Source: Dickeya aquatica (GTDB lineage: Bacteria > Pseudomonadota > Gammaproteobacteria > Enterobacterales > Enterobacteriaceae). From it: a DNA stretch of 64,000 nucleotides. Made by a program: the position numbers and the translations under genes. The stretch covers positions 1,674,001-1,738,000 of the forward strand of contig NZ_LT615367.1 in NCBI RefSeq assembly GCF_900095885.1, read 5' to 3'. This document shows positions 9,773-18,762 of this stretch, one piece after another (the stretch's first letter is position 1; the number at the start of each line of letters is the position of its first letter). The notes beneath the pieces were generated by a model. That model had not been told where the DNA came from, did no database searches, and saw only the letters and a list, made by a program, of their open reading frames with translations.

Positions 9773-11767
9773 ATGAACCCGACGATGACCGATGAGTCGG
9801 TTGCGGTTGTCCCGGCGTCGTTAGCGGCGCTGGTGACGGCCTTGTGCGAGTTTGCGCCGCATCAGGCAGAAGCGTTGCGCCAGGATGTGATGCGGGTTGT
9901 GCAGCATCGCATGGCCTCCGGCCTGCTGTCGGCGGCGTTTAATACCAGCCTGCTGGCCTATAACGGCAGTCCGGTCGAGTTTACCGCCTCGACGCTCAGG
10001 CCGCAGGCCATCGCGTGTACGCTGGATCCGTTCGTGCCATTGTTCCGGCAATCGTGCCAGCTATCGGCATTGCAGGCGCTCTATCCGCACCTGTTGCCTG
10101 ATGACACGCTATCACCGGCGGCGCGTACCGCGCTGGCGGCGTTAGCCGACATACAAACGTGCGCCGACGCAGCCCGGCCACTGCGTTTTGGTAGCTGGAT
10201 TGGCCGCAAATACCGCCCGGATGCCGCCAGCACCAAGATTTATGCCGAAATGCCGCCGACCGCGCGCGCATTTGAGGCGTTGCGTCACTCGCCGTTTCCC
10301 CACGCCGCCTGTGCCAGCGACAGGCACGCGCTGGCGAACGCCGGGCTGACGTTATTGATGCTAGGCCACTATCCCGACGAGCCTGATGCACCAACCGAGT
10401 ATTACTATCAATGGCATAGCGCAGAAATTACGCTGGCGGATATCGCGGCGGTCATGCGCTATTTTGGCTGTGAAACGCAGTTTCCCGCACTGCAAGCCTT
10501 GCTCGTGCGGGCGCTGGCAGCGCTGCCGGAAAAAACGGCATTTCCGGCCACCACCTACGGCTTTAGTGTGGTGTACCGGCCATCAGCGCGATCGCAAACC
10601 CATCAGCCCGACAGTGTTAGCCTGTTTACCCTGGCTCCCGGTTTTCTGGGGGGCGTCGCCCCGGCAGCAGAAAAAATGGAGGCGTTGCTCCATCAGGCGG
10701 GTGCGGGCAACACTCAGGGGACGCCGCTGCTGCATCACCTCATCCGTCGTCAGGTGCCGCTACAGTTTAACGTTATCGGTTTTGCGGTGGATGCGGCGGG
10801 CAGAACCGGCATCAGTTACACCTTCAGCCCGCAACAATCGGTATTTAACGAAGTTAACCTGAAAGCCCCGCGCCCGTCAGCCAAGAGCACCGGTGCACCG
10901 CTGACCACCCTGCTCAGGCAACAGCAACAGGCCAGCGGGGCTTTTGCCAGTATGGTCAGAACCCCTGACGGGCGCTGGTATCAGGACGACAATGCCTTTG
11001 TCACTGCGCAGGTAGTAAGAACGCTTGACTACGCACCTGAAACGGCCGGTTATATCGACAAGGCGCTCGATTTTTTGATGCGCTGTCAGGTCAGCGAGGG
11101 GCATTTTAGCTTTTGGCCGCCGGATGCCCACCCCGCGTGGATGGGGGAGCAGACGATAGTGCCGGACATTGATGACACCGCAATTATTACGGAACTGCTG
11201 TATAAATTTGGCCGCATTTGTGCCGGGACGGTACGGCAAACATTGATGCACATGAATGGCTACCAGCTCGAACGCGTGGATGCGCGGCTGGCCGCGCCAC
11301 AGCATCAGTGGGCGAGCTGTCAGGTGTTTCATACCTGGATGAAAGCAGAGAATGACATTCGGCAACTGGATTGCTGCGTGAACACCAATGCACTGATTTT
11401 ACTGCACCGCTATTATGGTGCGCAGGCGAGTACGATCCCGGCGTACCACCGTATTATGACGATGCTGCATAATGCGTTTCGCTGGAGTCAGAATGATTAT
11501 TCGCGCCTCAATACCTTAATACCTTATTACGCGCATCCTAATGAGTGGCGGGTGGCGCTGGAATATGCCCGCGCGCTGGGGGTGGAAAACCTGGACACGC
11601 TGATTGAACCATTAAAAAAATGGCGAGCTACCGGTATTCCAGCCGAAATTCCGCTTTATCGCCGTCATGATGGTTTGTATTTGTGGACATCATCCAGTTT
11701 AGCGCGCTTTCGGTATCTCTCTGTCTGTCATAACCACCGCTCGGCTACTACCACGACGAGGAAATAA
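9773..11767 (+). CDS. ABBA prenyltransferase-like / alpha-alpha toroid (DxDD) fusion protein (664 aa)
   Basis: Two enzyme-like halves are visible. Residues about 50-365 show the strand motifs of DMATS-type aromatic prenyltransferases. NGSPVEF (64-70) places Glu69 where the family has its catalytic Glu (GTPFEL in fungal members). A TLDP turn follows (compare TFEP), then TKIYAEMP (154-161) with the Lys-x-Tyr pattern, and a last strand GISYTF (346-351). Residues about 375-650 form an alpha/alpha barrel. DGRWYQDD (399-406) and KALDFLMRCQVSEGHF (430-445) fit the QW motif of squalene cyclases and protein prenyltransferases. DIDDTA (465-470) is the DxDD acid motif of class II terpene cyclases. Such cyclases normally have two barrels; only one is seen here. 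An activity of attaching or cyclising an isoprenoid is inference. It sits tightly between paralogous unknown proteins (3 bp and 2 bp gaps). Confidence 0.6.
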   Translation: MNPTMTDESVAVVPASLAALVTALCEFAPHQAEALRQDVMRVVQHRMASGLLSAAFNTSLLAYNGSPVEFTASTLRPQAIACTLDPFVPLFRQSCQLSALQALYPHLLPDDTLSPAARTALAALADIQTCADAARPLRFGSWIGRKYRPDAASTKIYAEMPPTARAFEALRHSPFPHAACASDRHALANAGLTLLMLGHYPDEPDAPTEYYYQWHSAEITLADIAAVMRYFGCETQFPALQALLVRALAALPEKTAFPATTYGFSVVYRPSARSQTHQPDSVSLFTLAPGFLGGVAPAAEKMEALLHQAGAGNTQGTPLLHHLIRRQVPLQFNVIGFAVDAAGRTGISYTFSPQQSVFNEVNLKAPRPSAKSTGAPLTTLLRQQQQASGAFASMVRTPDGRWYQDDNAFVTAQVVRTLDYAPETAGYIDKALDFLMRCQVSEGHFSFWPPDAHPAWMGEQTIVPDIDDTAIITELLYKFGRICAGTVRQTLMHMNGYQLERVDARLAAPQHQWASCQVFHTWMKAENDIRQLDCCVNTNALILLHRYYGAQASTIPAYHRIMTMLHNAFRWSQNDYSRLNTLIPYYAHPNEWRVALEYARALGVENLDTLIEPLKKWRATGIPAEIPLYRRHDGLYLWTSSSLARFRYLSVCHNHRSATTTTRK

Positions 11768-11769
11768 TC

Positions 11770-13197
11770 ATGAATGTTTTTCTGAATAATTTAGTGGCAT
11801 TGAATAAAATTATTTTGGAGAATGCGCAGCAACAGTTTATTTCATCACCATCAGCGACCGGGCGGGCATTAGAATCAGGTGCCGCCGCGCTGCCGGATGA
11901 CTTAACCGCCGCCGTTAATACGGAAATCGTTTCAGGAGAAACGCGTTATCAAATTATCACCGAATCGGATGGCACCAGCTGGAGTTTGAGAGTGAATTTC
12001 TCACTTAATCAATCGGTTCCGGTCATTCCTTATGTGGTGCTCAGCTTTAGTCAGTTTGGCCAGTTTAGCGAAATGGTCTTTGATGCGGTCTCTCAACTGC
12101 CCGACCGGCGCTATACGGCCCGGCTTAAATTAACCAGACTTGAGCAGCGCGATGCATTATTACGCGCACTGTCGAATTATGATGCAAAAACCACGCTGGT
12201 GGTATTGATTCGCACGGATGACGATATGCTCAATACCATCACTGACCCGAAAATATTTTATTTTGCTGAAAATTATTACCCCTATATTTATCAGGGTATC
12301 GCGCCACCGCCTGCGCGTCTGGAGTTAATTCTTAAACCGCTAGACTATAATAATGTCTGGTATAATTATTATCAGGATAACCGCAGCAGGGATTATTTTT
12401 ATTATTTGCCCGATAAGTTCATGCTGGCAACCGACAGTGCTAATAATAACAAACCGATGTTGTCCATTTCATTTTCAGTACCGGAAGGGGCAACCGAGCC
12501 GGATCAGGTGAATGTTACCTTTGAATATTTCTTATTGCCGAAAGTCAATCAGCAACGTATTCGTCTCGCTGCCACGGCGTTTTCTGCCGCACAGCCCAAT
12601 AGCACATTAATTCCGTTTGCCAGTGCCAGTCAGCTTGAGCTGCAATTATGGCTCCCGGCAGGAAAAACACCGCAGCCGAATGCGCTGATTAACCTGCAAA
12701 GCGGTATTGCCGATGGTTTTACTGTGCCCTCAGCGCAATTTGGTAAAATCTGGGATGCGTTTTTTGCTACCGCCGCCCAGCATATGTTGTTAAAAGGCGA
12801 ATTGTCGGTCAAACAAGAGGGATTTCCAGCCGATACGCTGGCGGTGCAGCTCACGCTGGATGCGCAATATAAAAACCAACCGGCGTTGTTTATCGACCAG
12901 AGCGCGCCGGTTGATATTACCCGAACGTTAACCTTCGTCAGTCGTAAAGGCAGCTTCGATCCAAACGGGCCGAAACCGATTGAGCGTATTCTGATAAGCG
13001 CTGGCAATAAAACGCGGGTGCTGAGTGCCGAGGTGCTACAACAATCAGTGCAGGTAAAAGTCTCGGCGCTTCAGGTGATCCTCAATCCCGCTGCCACGAT
13101 AACCTACCGATACAGCCTGCAAATTCATTATGCCGATGGCTCGACGAAAAATATCAATGACCAGTCATCCATTTATGAAACGATTTACGTTCCCTGA
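11770..13197 (+). CDS. unknown beta-rich protein, array member 6 (475 aa)
   Basis: The start ATG 11770 follows GAGGAA and lies 2 bp after the preceding stop. Function is unknown. The motif YFYYLP (209-214), followed by NKPML (227-231) and SISFS, matches the FWYMP/KPVFS pair of the 8054 protein. RRYTARLKLTRLEQRDALLRAL (113-134) matches the SAKLTPEQ block. Here the second block comes before the first, so either the domains are permuted or repeats were lost. The C-terminal 150 residues form an immunoglobulin-like run of strands (VDITRTLTFVSRKGSF, then HYADGSTKNIND). No signal peptide or membrane segment is seen. It is the last gene of the array and is followed by short GGGGAC-containing repeats. 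Confidence 0.7.
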   Translation: MNVFLNNLVALNKIILENAQQQFISSPSATGRALESGAAALPDDLTAAVNTEIVSGETRYQIITESDGTSWSLRVNFSLNQSVPVIPYVVLSFSQFGQFSEMVFDAVSQLPDRRYTARLKLTRLEQRDALLRALSNYDAKTTLVVLIRTDDDMLNTITDPKIFYFAENYYPYIYQGIAPPPARLELILKPLDYNNVWYNYYQDNRSRDYFYYLPDKFMLATDSANNNKPMLSISFSVPEGATEPDQVNVTFEYFLLPKVNQQRIRLAATAFSAAQPNSTLIPFASASQLELQLWLPAGKTPQPNALINLQSGIADGFTVPSAQFGKIWDAFFATAAQHMLLKGELSVKQEGFPADTLAVQLTLDAQYKNQPALFIDQSAPVDITRTLTFVSRKGSFDPNGPKPIERILISAGNKTRVLSAEVLQQSVQVKVSALQVILNPAATITYRYSLQIHYADGSTKNINDQSSIYETIYVP

Positions 13198-13235
13198 ATA
13201 AGGGGACAGATGCGTCCCCTGAATGAGGGGACAGA
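13192..13235 (+). repeat. tandem 19-bp repeat with GTCCCCT hairpin at operon end
   Basis: CCCTGAATAAGGGGACAGA (13192-13210) recurs as CCCTGAATGAGGGGACAGA at 13217-13235 with one mismatch. Within it GTCCCCT (13214-13220) and AGGGGAC (13226-13232) form a 7-bp stem with loop GAATG. There is no T-run. It lies between the last array gene and the convergent ybhK and may act as a weak bidirectional transcription barrier. Confidence 0.5.
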
Positions 13236-13259
13236 GGACGAGACACGGGCGGTGGGGCA

Positions 13260-14171
13260 TTACAGCTTGAGCGCGGCAACCGCCTGCTCCAGCGCCTGAC
13301 GCAGTAACGCGCGATCGTGCCGGTACGGGACATCGTGCGCGGCCAGATCGTGTCGAATAATCAGACGGCCATCGGTGTCTTGCGTGTTAATCAAGGGAGA
13401 GACGATAGCGGCGTTTATCGTCCGCTGATGCATCTTCTCCTCCAGCCAGCGTAGCTTCTGCGCCAGCGTCAGGCGGGCGGCGATCGGGCTTTGCTCACGC
13501 CCCAGATTGCCGATATACACCACGGGCGCGCGGGCGTGATGCAGCGCCTGCGCCAGATCGTCAAGCAACAAGAGCGGCATCAGGCTGGTGAGAAAGCTGC
13601 CGGGGCCAATCAGGATCAGTTCGGCGTGTGCGATGGCTTCCAGCGCCTCTCGCGTGGCGCTAACGGCCGGGTAGAGCAGCAAATCTTGCGGCAGGGCAAC
13701 CAGTTGATCGACCTCGACTTCGCCATACACTTCCTGACCCTGGGTGTCGATAGCCAGCAGGTCAACCGGTTGTTCTGACATCGGGATAAGGTGGGCATCG
13801 ACTTTGAGCAGGTCACGAATCAGGTTAATCGCATCCAGCGGGCGCACGCTGAGGTTATCCATCGCTTTGAGCATCAGGTTGCCAAGATTGTGGCCGGAGA
13901 GCTCGCCATTACTGTTAAAGCGGTACTCGAACATGGCGGAGGCGACGCTTGGCGTGGTAATGAGCTGATTCAGGCAGTTGCGCATATCGCCCCAGGCAAT
14001 ACCGCCTTCGGCACGGCGAATCCGGCCGGTGGAACCGCCGTTGTCGGTCGTGGTGACGATACCCGTCAGCCGTGAGCCCAGAAAGGCGAGTGATGACATC
14101 ACGCGCCCGAGGCCGTGGCCGCCGCCCAATGCCACGACACGATCCAGTTGCGCCAACGTGCGATTACCCAT
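13260..14171 (-). CDS. ybhK: YvcK/YbhK-family gluconeogenesis factor-like protein
   Basis: The 303-residue protein belongs to the CofD/YvcK family. Members bind UDP-sugars (YvcK of Bacillus) or related phospholactyl substrates, and they influence carbon metabolism and cell shape. The N-terminal [17 protein letters not shown] is the nucleotide-binding loop. [16 protein letters not shown] and [10 protein letters not shown] are the characteristic downstream blocks, and [17 protein letters not shown] is the conserved C-terminal signature. Length and start ([13 protein letters not shown]) agree with E. coli YbhK, which also neighbours moaA. Here a cytochrome bd operon intervenes. It is a cytosolic protein. 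Identification is firm; the exact biochemical role in enterobacteria is not settled. Confidence 0.92.
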   Translation of the reverse strand: MGNRTLAQLDRVVALGGGHGLGRVMSSLAFLGSRLTGIVTTTDNGGSTGRIRRAEGGIAWGDMRNCLNQLITTPSVASAMFEYRFNSNGELSGHNLGNLMLKAMDNLSVRPLDAINLIRDLLKVDAHLIPMSEQPVDLLAIDTQGQEVYGEVEVDQLVALPQDLLLYPAVSATREALEAIAHAELILIGPGSFLTSLMPLLLLDDLAQALHHARAPVVYIGNLGREQSPIAARLTLAQKLRWLEEKMHQRTINAAIVSPLINTQDTDGRLIIRHDLAAHDVPYRHDRALLRQALEQAVAALKL

Positions 14172-14735
14172 AATTCCCCTTATCTTCCAGCGAGCTACCC
14201 GAAAAAGTAGCGGATATATACCACATCCTTTGCTCAGGCAGCATCAGAGCATGCATAAATTTCGCTGAAACCGGCTGTCAGGCATGAAATAAAAGAGAAT
14301 GAATGAGGGTGCGGCAGTAAAGCGCGCGGTATGCCCGCACAATACGCTGGTGGAAAAACAGCCTGGTATTGCGCGATGAGCGTTGCGGGAATATCAACAG
14401 CAGGTGCCATGAAATCGTCATTTCACATGCGGTAAGGTGAAATGAAAAATGCTGTTATGGTTTTTTTATGTTTTTGTTTTTAAATAAATATCTAATGTGT
14501 TTATAGCAGGAAATAATGGCAGTGAATTAATCAATACAAACTGTTATAGCGTAATCGTTCCAGACTGTTTATGTCTATTTTTCCGCCGTCATTTTAAGAT
14601 CCCTCACGCCGTATCCCGGTAGTGGCATACATAGTTCATGCATACGTTTTTAATGCGCCGTTTTTTTCCGCAGGTCTTTTATTCCCAGAGTAAAGTCAAT
14701 TTATAGCAGGGCTGATGACGGCCCAGAGGTAATAC
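14172..14735. other. intergenic region, divergent promoters of ybhK and cio operon
   Basis: This 564-bp AT-rich stretch separates two divergent genes and must hold both promoters. I see no convincing ORF or RNA gene. The part from 14450 to 14720 is strongly AT-rich with T-runs. AGAGGTAA about six bases before 14736 is the ribosome site for the oxidase gene. No clear FNR-type TTGAT-N4-ATCAA site was found by eye. Confidence 0.5.
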
Positions 14736-16118
14736 ATGTTCGGACTCGATGCATTTCATCTGGCGCGGATCCAGTTTGCGTTCACGGTCTCTTTCCACAT
14801 CATTTTTCCTGCCATCACCATCGGGCTGGCCAGTTTTCTGGCGGTGCTGGAAGGGTTATGGCTGAAAACCCAAAATAGCGACTATCGTGCGCTCTATCAT
14901 TTTTGGTCGAAAATTTTTGCGGTCAATTTTGGTATGGGCGTGGTGTCCGGGCTGGTTATGGCCTATCAGTTCGGTACGAACTGGAGCGGATTTTCCAGCT
15001 TTGCAGGCAGTATTACCGGCCCGCTGCTGACGTATGAAGTCTTGACCGCGTTTTTTCTCGAAGCCGGGTTCCTCGGCGTGATGCTGTTTGGCTGGAATAG
15101 GGTAGGGCCGGGTCTGCACTTCTTCGCCACCTGCATGGTGGCGCTGGGTACGATTATCTCGACGTTCTGGATACTGGCTTCCAATAGCTGGATGCAAACC
15201 CCGCAGGGCCACGACATTCAGCAGGGTGTGGTGGTGCCGGTAGACTGGCTGGCGGTTATCTTCAACCCCTCGTTCCCCTATCGGCTGTTGCATATGACAA
15301 CGGCGGCGTTCCTTGCCAGCGCCTTTTTCGTTGGCGCTTGCGCCGCCTGGCACTTGCTGCGTCATAACGACACCACGGCGATACGCAAAATGTTGTCGAT
15401 GGCGTTATGGATGGCGCTGATTGTCGCGCCACTTCAGGCGCTGATCGGGGACATGCACGGCCTGAATACGCTGAAATACCAGCCCGCTAAAATCGCGGCG
15501 ATTGAAGGCCACTGGGACAACCCACCCGGCGAGCCCACGCCGCTGATTCTTTTTGGCTGGCCGGATATGGCGCAGGAAACGACCCGCTACGCGCTGGAAA
15601 TCCCTTATCTGGGCAGCCTGATTCTGACCCACAGCCTTGAGCAGCAAGTCCCGGCGTTGAAAAGTTTTCCGCCGCAGGATAGGCCCAATTCGGCGGTGGT
15701 GTTCTGGTCATTTCGCATCATGGTCGGGCTGGGAATGCTGATGATCCTGCTGGGGGTGCTGGGGTGTTGGCTGCGCCGGGGCCATCGGCTCTATCAGTCG
15801 CGGCCATTTCTGTGGTTTAGCTTGCTGATGGGGCCATCCGGGCTGATTGCCATTCTGGCAGGCTGGTTTACCACCGAAGTCGGCCGCCAGCCGTGGGTGG
15901 TTTATGGTCTGCAACGCACCCGCGATGCGGTATCGGCGCACGGCTCTCTGCAAATGAGTATCAGCCTGTTGCTGTTTATCGCGGTGTATTTGTCGGTATT
16001 TGGCGTGGGGTACGCCTATCTGGTGCGGTTACTTAAGCAGGGGCCGCAGGCTGACGTTGAGCCTCTGGCATCTCTCGGTGGGCCAGCGGTGCAACAGACG
16101 CAGGAAGAGGAGAAATAA
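14736..16118 (+). CDS. cioA: cytochrome bd-type (cyanide-insensitive class) quinol oxidase subunit I
   Basis: This 460-residue polytopic inner-membrane protein is CydA family. It oxidises quinol and passes electrons through haems b and d to oxygen. The N-terminal FHLARIQFAFTVSFHIIFPA includes the conserved His ligand region, and GFWILASNSWMQTP-like text (ILASNSWMQTP) is diagnostic. The periplasmic Q-loop is short: only about 60 residues separate GDMHG from the next membrane helix. That places it in the CIO/short-Q-loop class rather than E. coli CydA. The gene is followed after one base by subunit II and then a DUF2474 small protein, the usual three-gene arrangement of this oxidase class. A charged tail (QQTQEEEK) ends the protein. 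Confidence 0.9.
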   Translation: MFGLDAFHLARIQFAFTVSFHIIFPAITIGLASFLAVLEGLWLKTQNSDYRALYHFWSKIFAVNFGMGVVSGLVMAYQFGTNWSGFSSFAGSITGPLLTYEVLTAFFLEAGFLGVMLFGWNRVGPGLHFFATCMVALGTIISTFWILASNSWMQTPQGHDIQQGVVVPVDWLAVIFNPSFPYRLLHMTTAAFLASAFFVGACAAWHLLRHNDTTAIRKMLSMALWMALIVAPLQALIGDMHGLNTLKYQPAKIAAIEGHWDNPPGEPTPLILFGWPDMAQETTRYALEIPYLGSLILTHSLEQQVPALKSFPPQDRPNSAVVFWSFRIMVGLGMLMILLGVLGCWLRRGHRLYQSRPFLWFSLLMGPSGLIAILAGWFTTEVGRQPWVVYGLQRTRDAVSAHGSLQMSISLLLFIAVYLSVFGVGYAYLVRLLKQGPQADVEPLASLGGPAVQQTQEEEK

Positions 16119-16119
16119 C

Positions 16120-17127
16120 GTGGGTATTGAGCTTTCTGTCATCTGGTTTGCCATCATCATTTTCGCAACACTGATGTATATCGTGATGGATGGGTTCGAT
16201 CTGGGGATTGGGCTGCTGTTTGCCTTCAACCGCCGCGCGGCCGATCGGGATGTGATGGTGAATACCGTTGCGCCGGTGTGGGACGGCAACGAAACCTGGC
16301 TGGTACTGGGTGGAGCCGGTCTGTTTGGTGCGTTTCCGCTGGCCTATGCGGTGATCGTTGATGCGCTGACCATTCCGCTAACGCTGATGCTGGTGGGGCT
16401 GATTTTTCGCGGTGTGGCCTTTGAGTTCCGTTTTAAGGCTACGCCATCGCACCGCCCATTCTGGGACAAGGCGTTTATGTGGGGCTCGCTGGTCGCCACC
16501 TTCTTTCAGGGGGTAACAGTCGGCGCGGTACTCAATGGCTTTGAGGTGACCGATCGCCATTTCTCCGGCCCGGCCCTGGGGTGGCTGACACCCTTTACTC
16601 TGTTCTGCGGTCTTGGGCTGGTGGTGGCATACGCTCTGCTGGGCTGCACCTGGCTTATCATGAAGACCGGGCAGGATTTGCACCGCCGCATGTCAGCGCT
16701 GACGCCGTTACTGTTGCTGGCGCTGCTGGTGGTGATTGCGGTCATTAGCCTGTGGACACCGCTGGCGCATCCGGCTGTGCGGGAACGCTGGTTTTCGTCG
16801 CCCAATCTGTTCTGGTTTGCGCCGGTTCCGTTACTGGTGCTGGCGTGTGCTATCGGTATTATGAGCGGTGTCCGTCGGCAAGCGCATTATTCGCCATTTC
16901 TGTTAACGCTGGGGCTTATTTTCCTTGGTTTCACCGGGCTTGGCATCAGCCTGTGGCCGATGATCATTCCACCGTCGCTGACGCTGTGGGATGCCGCCGC
17001 CCCGGCGCAGGGTCAGGGGTTTATGCTGGTCGGTGCGCTGCTGATTCTCCCGGTGATCCTTGGCTATACCGGCTGGAGCTACTATGTATTCCGGGGAAAA
17101 GTCCAGCCGGATGAGGGCTATCATTGA
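16120..17127 (+). CDS. cioB: cytochrome bd-type quinol oxidase subunit II
   Basis: This is CydB family, about 335 residues with many transmembrane helices. The start is GTG 16120 (VGIELSVIWF), placed by GAGGAGA seven bases upstream and by homology; the frame is open further upstream but that part overlaps subunit I. YIVMDGFDLGIG and PVWDGNETWLVLGG are the diagnostic CydB motifs of the first two helices. It pairs with the preceding subunit to form the quinol oxidase. The ending (SYYVFRGKVQPDEGYH) matches the usual C-terminus. Its stop overlaps the ATG of the next small gene (TGATG), implying translational coupling. Confidence 0.9.
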   Translation: MGIELSVIWFAIIIFATLMYIVMDGFDLGIGLLFAFNRRAADRDVMVNTVAPVWDGNETWLVLGGAGLFGAFPLAYAVIVDALTIPLTLMLVGLIFRGVAFEFRFKATPSHRPFWDKAFMWGSLVATFFQGVTVGAVLNGFEVTDRHFSGPALGWLTPFTLFCGLGLVVAYALLGCTWLIMKTGQDLHRRMSALTPLLLLALLVVIAVISLWTPLAHPAVRERWFSSPNLFWFAPVPLLVLACAIGIMSGVRRQAHYSPFLLTLGLIFLGFTGLGISLWPMIIPPSLTLWDAAAPAQGQGFMLVGALLILPVILGYTGWSYYVFRGKVQPDEGYH

Positions 17128-17327
17128 TGAAATTTTTTACGATTCCTATGCCTGGCAGAGCCAGACACCCTGTTGCAAACCCGGCGAGGCCGGAAAACCC
17201 GGTTCGCTCGCTCTGGCAGCGGTTGTTATGGATGGCGCTGCTATGGGGAGCCAGTGTACTGGCACTCGGCGTGGTTGCGACGCTGTTCCGCCTGCTGATG
17301 ACCGCCGCCGGGCTGAAAGCGCATTGA
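17127..17327 (+). CDS. DUF2474-family small membrane protein of the bd oxidase operon
   Basis: A 66-residue protein begins at ATG 17127, sharing one base with the cioB stop. The N-terminal half is basic and Pro-rich; a single transmembrane helix (about residues 31-58, LWQRLLWMALLWGASVLALG) lies near the C-terminus. DUF2474 proteins occupy this third position in CIO-type operons. They are thought to be the counterpart of CydX, the accessory subunit that stabilises bd oxidase haems; that function is inference here. The N-terminal extension before the helix is longer than in most members (commonly about 40 residues), so an internal start is possible. Confidence 0.75.
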   Translation: MKFFTIPMPGRARHPVANPARPENPVRSLWQRLLWMALLWGASVLALGVVATLFRLLMTAAGLKAH

Positions 17328-17580
17328 GTCTATGCGGTCTGTTTTCATCCTCCTGCTGTCCCGTCTGACACTGATGTGAGCAGGGAGAGATGCGCCATCC
17401 CATGATTCAGGTCACGGAAGTTGGCTGGCTTTTCGTTATGCTGAACGCGAAAATAGTGAATGAAATCCGCTATATATCGAATTATATACCGCATTTTCAG
17501 TGACGGATAATCCGGTTTGGCGATAGACTTCTTCACTATCACGGTTGTCCGGCTGCACCGCATGTGTAGCCTGAGAATCA

Positions 17581-17697
17581 AACTCCTAGCCCTGGAGCCT
17601 ACGTTTGCGCTGATACGCGAATAGGGTTCCTTGGCCGTGGCCTGCGGGCCACCAGGGTGCAGGGTAGAAATGCCCGCATCTCCCGTATTTGGAAAGG
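17581..17697 (+). promoter_or_regulatory. MoCo riboswitch (moco RNA motif) upstream of moaA
   Basis: The leader resembles the E. coli moaA leader closely: CTAGCCCTGGAGCC at the 5' side, then CTGATACG, TTGGCCGTGGCC and GCCACCAGGG in the core. A variable stem (GCAGGG/GAAATGCCCGC) follows, and CTCCCGTAT-TTGGAAAGGTG forms the 3' part containing the ribosome-binding site. This RNA binds molybdenum (or tungsten) cofactor and lowers moa expression when cofactor is abundant. The Shine-Dalgarno lies inside the motif, which fits translational control. Confidence 0.88.
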
Positions 17698-17702
17698 TGT
17701 TT

Positions 17703-18692
17703 ATGGTGAGTCAACTGACTGATGCGTTTGCGCGCAAGTTTTACTATTTGCGCCTGTCGATAACCGACGTCTGTAATTTCCGCTGTACCTATTGCCTGCC
17801 GAATGGCTATCAGCCAAACGGCCATGCTTCCCAGCGCTTTTTGTCCCGCGATGAGATTCGCCGTGTCAGCCGGGCGTTTGCCGCGCTGGGCACCGAAAAA
17901 GTGCGCCTGACCGGCGGCGAGCCTTCGTTGCGCCGTGATTTCACCGACATCATTGCCACCATTCGTGATAACCCCGGTATTCGCCAGTTAGCGGTGACGA
18001 CCAATGGCTATCGGCTGGCGCGTGAGGTGGCAAACTGGCGTGAGGCCGGGCTGACGGCGCTGAATGTCAGTGTGGACAGCCTTGATGCGCGCGCCTTTCA
18101 TGCCATTACCGGGCAGGATAAATTTCGTCAGGTGATGGACGGGATTGATGCCGCGTTTGCCTGCGGCTTTGCGCGCGTAAAAATCAATACCGTGTTAATG
18201 CGAGACATTAACCATCATCAACTGCCTGCCTTTCTTGACTGGATCCGCAACCGGCCTATCCAACTGCGCTTTATTGAACTGATGGAAACCGGCGAAGGGC
18301 GCGAGTTATTTCGTCGCCACCATGTTTCCGGGCAGGTTATCCGCGAACAGTTGCTGCGTGAGGGCTGGCAGCAACAGGCGCGGGCACGCAGCGATGGCCC
18401 GGCGCAGGTGTTCTCTCACCCCGATTATCTCGGCGAAGTCGGCCTCATCATGCCGTATGAGAAAGATTTCTGTCAGAGCTGCAACCGTCTGCGGGTGTCA
18501 GCCATCGGGAATTTGCACCTTTGCCTGTTTGGTGAGCAGGGTATTGCGCTGCGCGACCTGCTGGCGGATGACAGCCAACAGCAGGCGCTGGAGCAGCGTA
18601 TTTCCGGTGGGCTGAGTCACAAACGGCAGGCGCATTTTCTGCATGAAGGCGACAGCGGCATCACCCCCAATCTCGCGTTTATCGGTGGCTAA
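17703..18692 (+). CDS. moaA: GTP 3',8-cyclase MoaA
   Basis: This radical SAM enzyme converts GTP to 3',8-cyclo-GTP, the first step of molybdenum cofactor synthesis. The start at ATG 17703 ([20 protein letters not shown]) matches E. coli MoaA and gives 329 residues, the same length. The N-terminal CNFRCTYC supplies Cys24, Cys28 and Cys31 for the SAM [4Fe-4S] cluster. [21 protein letters not shown] near the C-terminus supplies the second cluster's cysteines and the Arg-rich substrate loop. The essential C-terminal double Gly is present (FIGG). It leads the moaABCDE operon, and its start codon lies just after the MoCo riboswitch. Confidence 0.96.
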   Translation: MVSQLTDAFARKFYYLRLSITDVCNFRCTYCLPNGYQPNGHASQRFLSRDEIRRVSRAFAALGTEKVRLTGGEPSLRRDFTDIIATIRDNPGIRQLAVTTNGYRLAREVANWREAGLTALNVSVDSLDARAFHAITGQDKFRQVMDGIDAAFACGFARVKINTVLMRDINHHQLPAFLDWIRNRPIQLRFIELMETGEGRELFRRHHVSGQVIREQLLREGWQQQARARSDGPAQVFSHPDYLGEVGLIMPYEKDFCQSCNRLRVSAIGNLHLCLFGEQGIALRDLLADDSQQQALEQRISGGLSHKRQAHFLHEGDSGITPNLAFIGG

Positions 18693-18762
18693 GGCCACGC
18701 CCGATTTCTCTGTCACGCCAGCGGGCCTGATGTGACAGGAAGACAGACTGTCAGGAGTGTTT

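Noticed and set aside
1..13197. Contractile injection system or second prophage
   Set aside because: None of the proteins shows sheath, tube, spike or tape measure motifs, in contrast to the real phage tail genes at 53-64 kb.
16000..16119. Upstream extension of cioB inside cioA
   Set aside because: Homology and the GAGGAGA ribosome site put the start at GTG 16120; the extension would overlap subunit I with no CydB similarity.
17631..17702. Upstream extension of moaA
   Set aside because: It overlaps the MoCo riboswitch, and E. coli MoaA aligns from ATG 17703.
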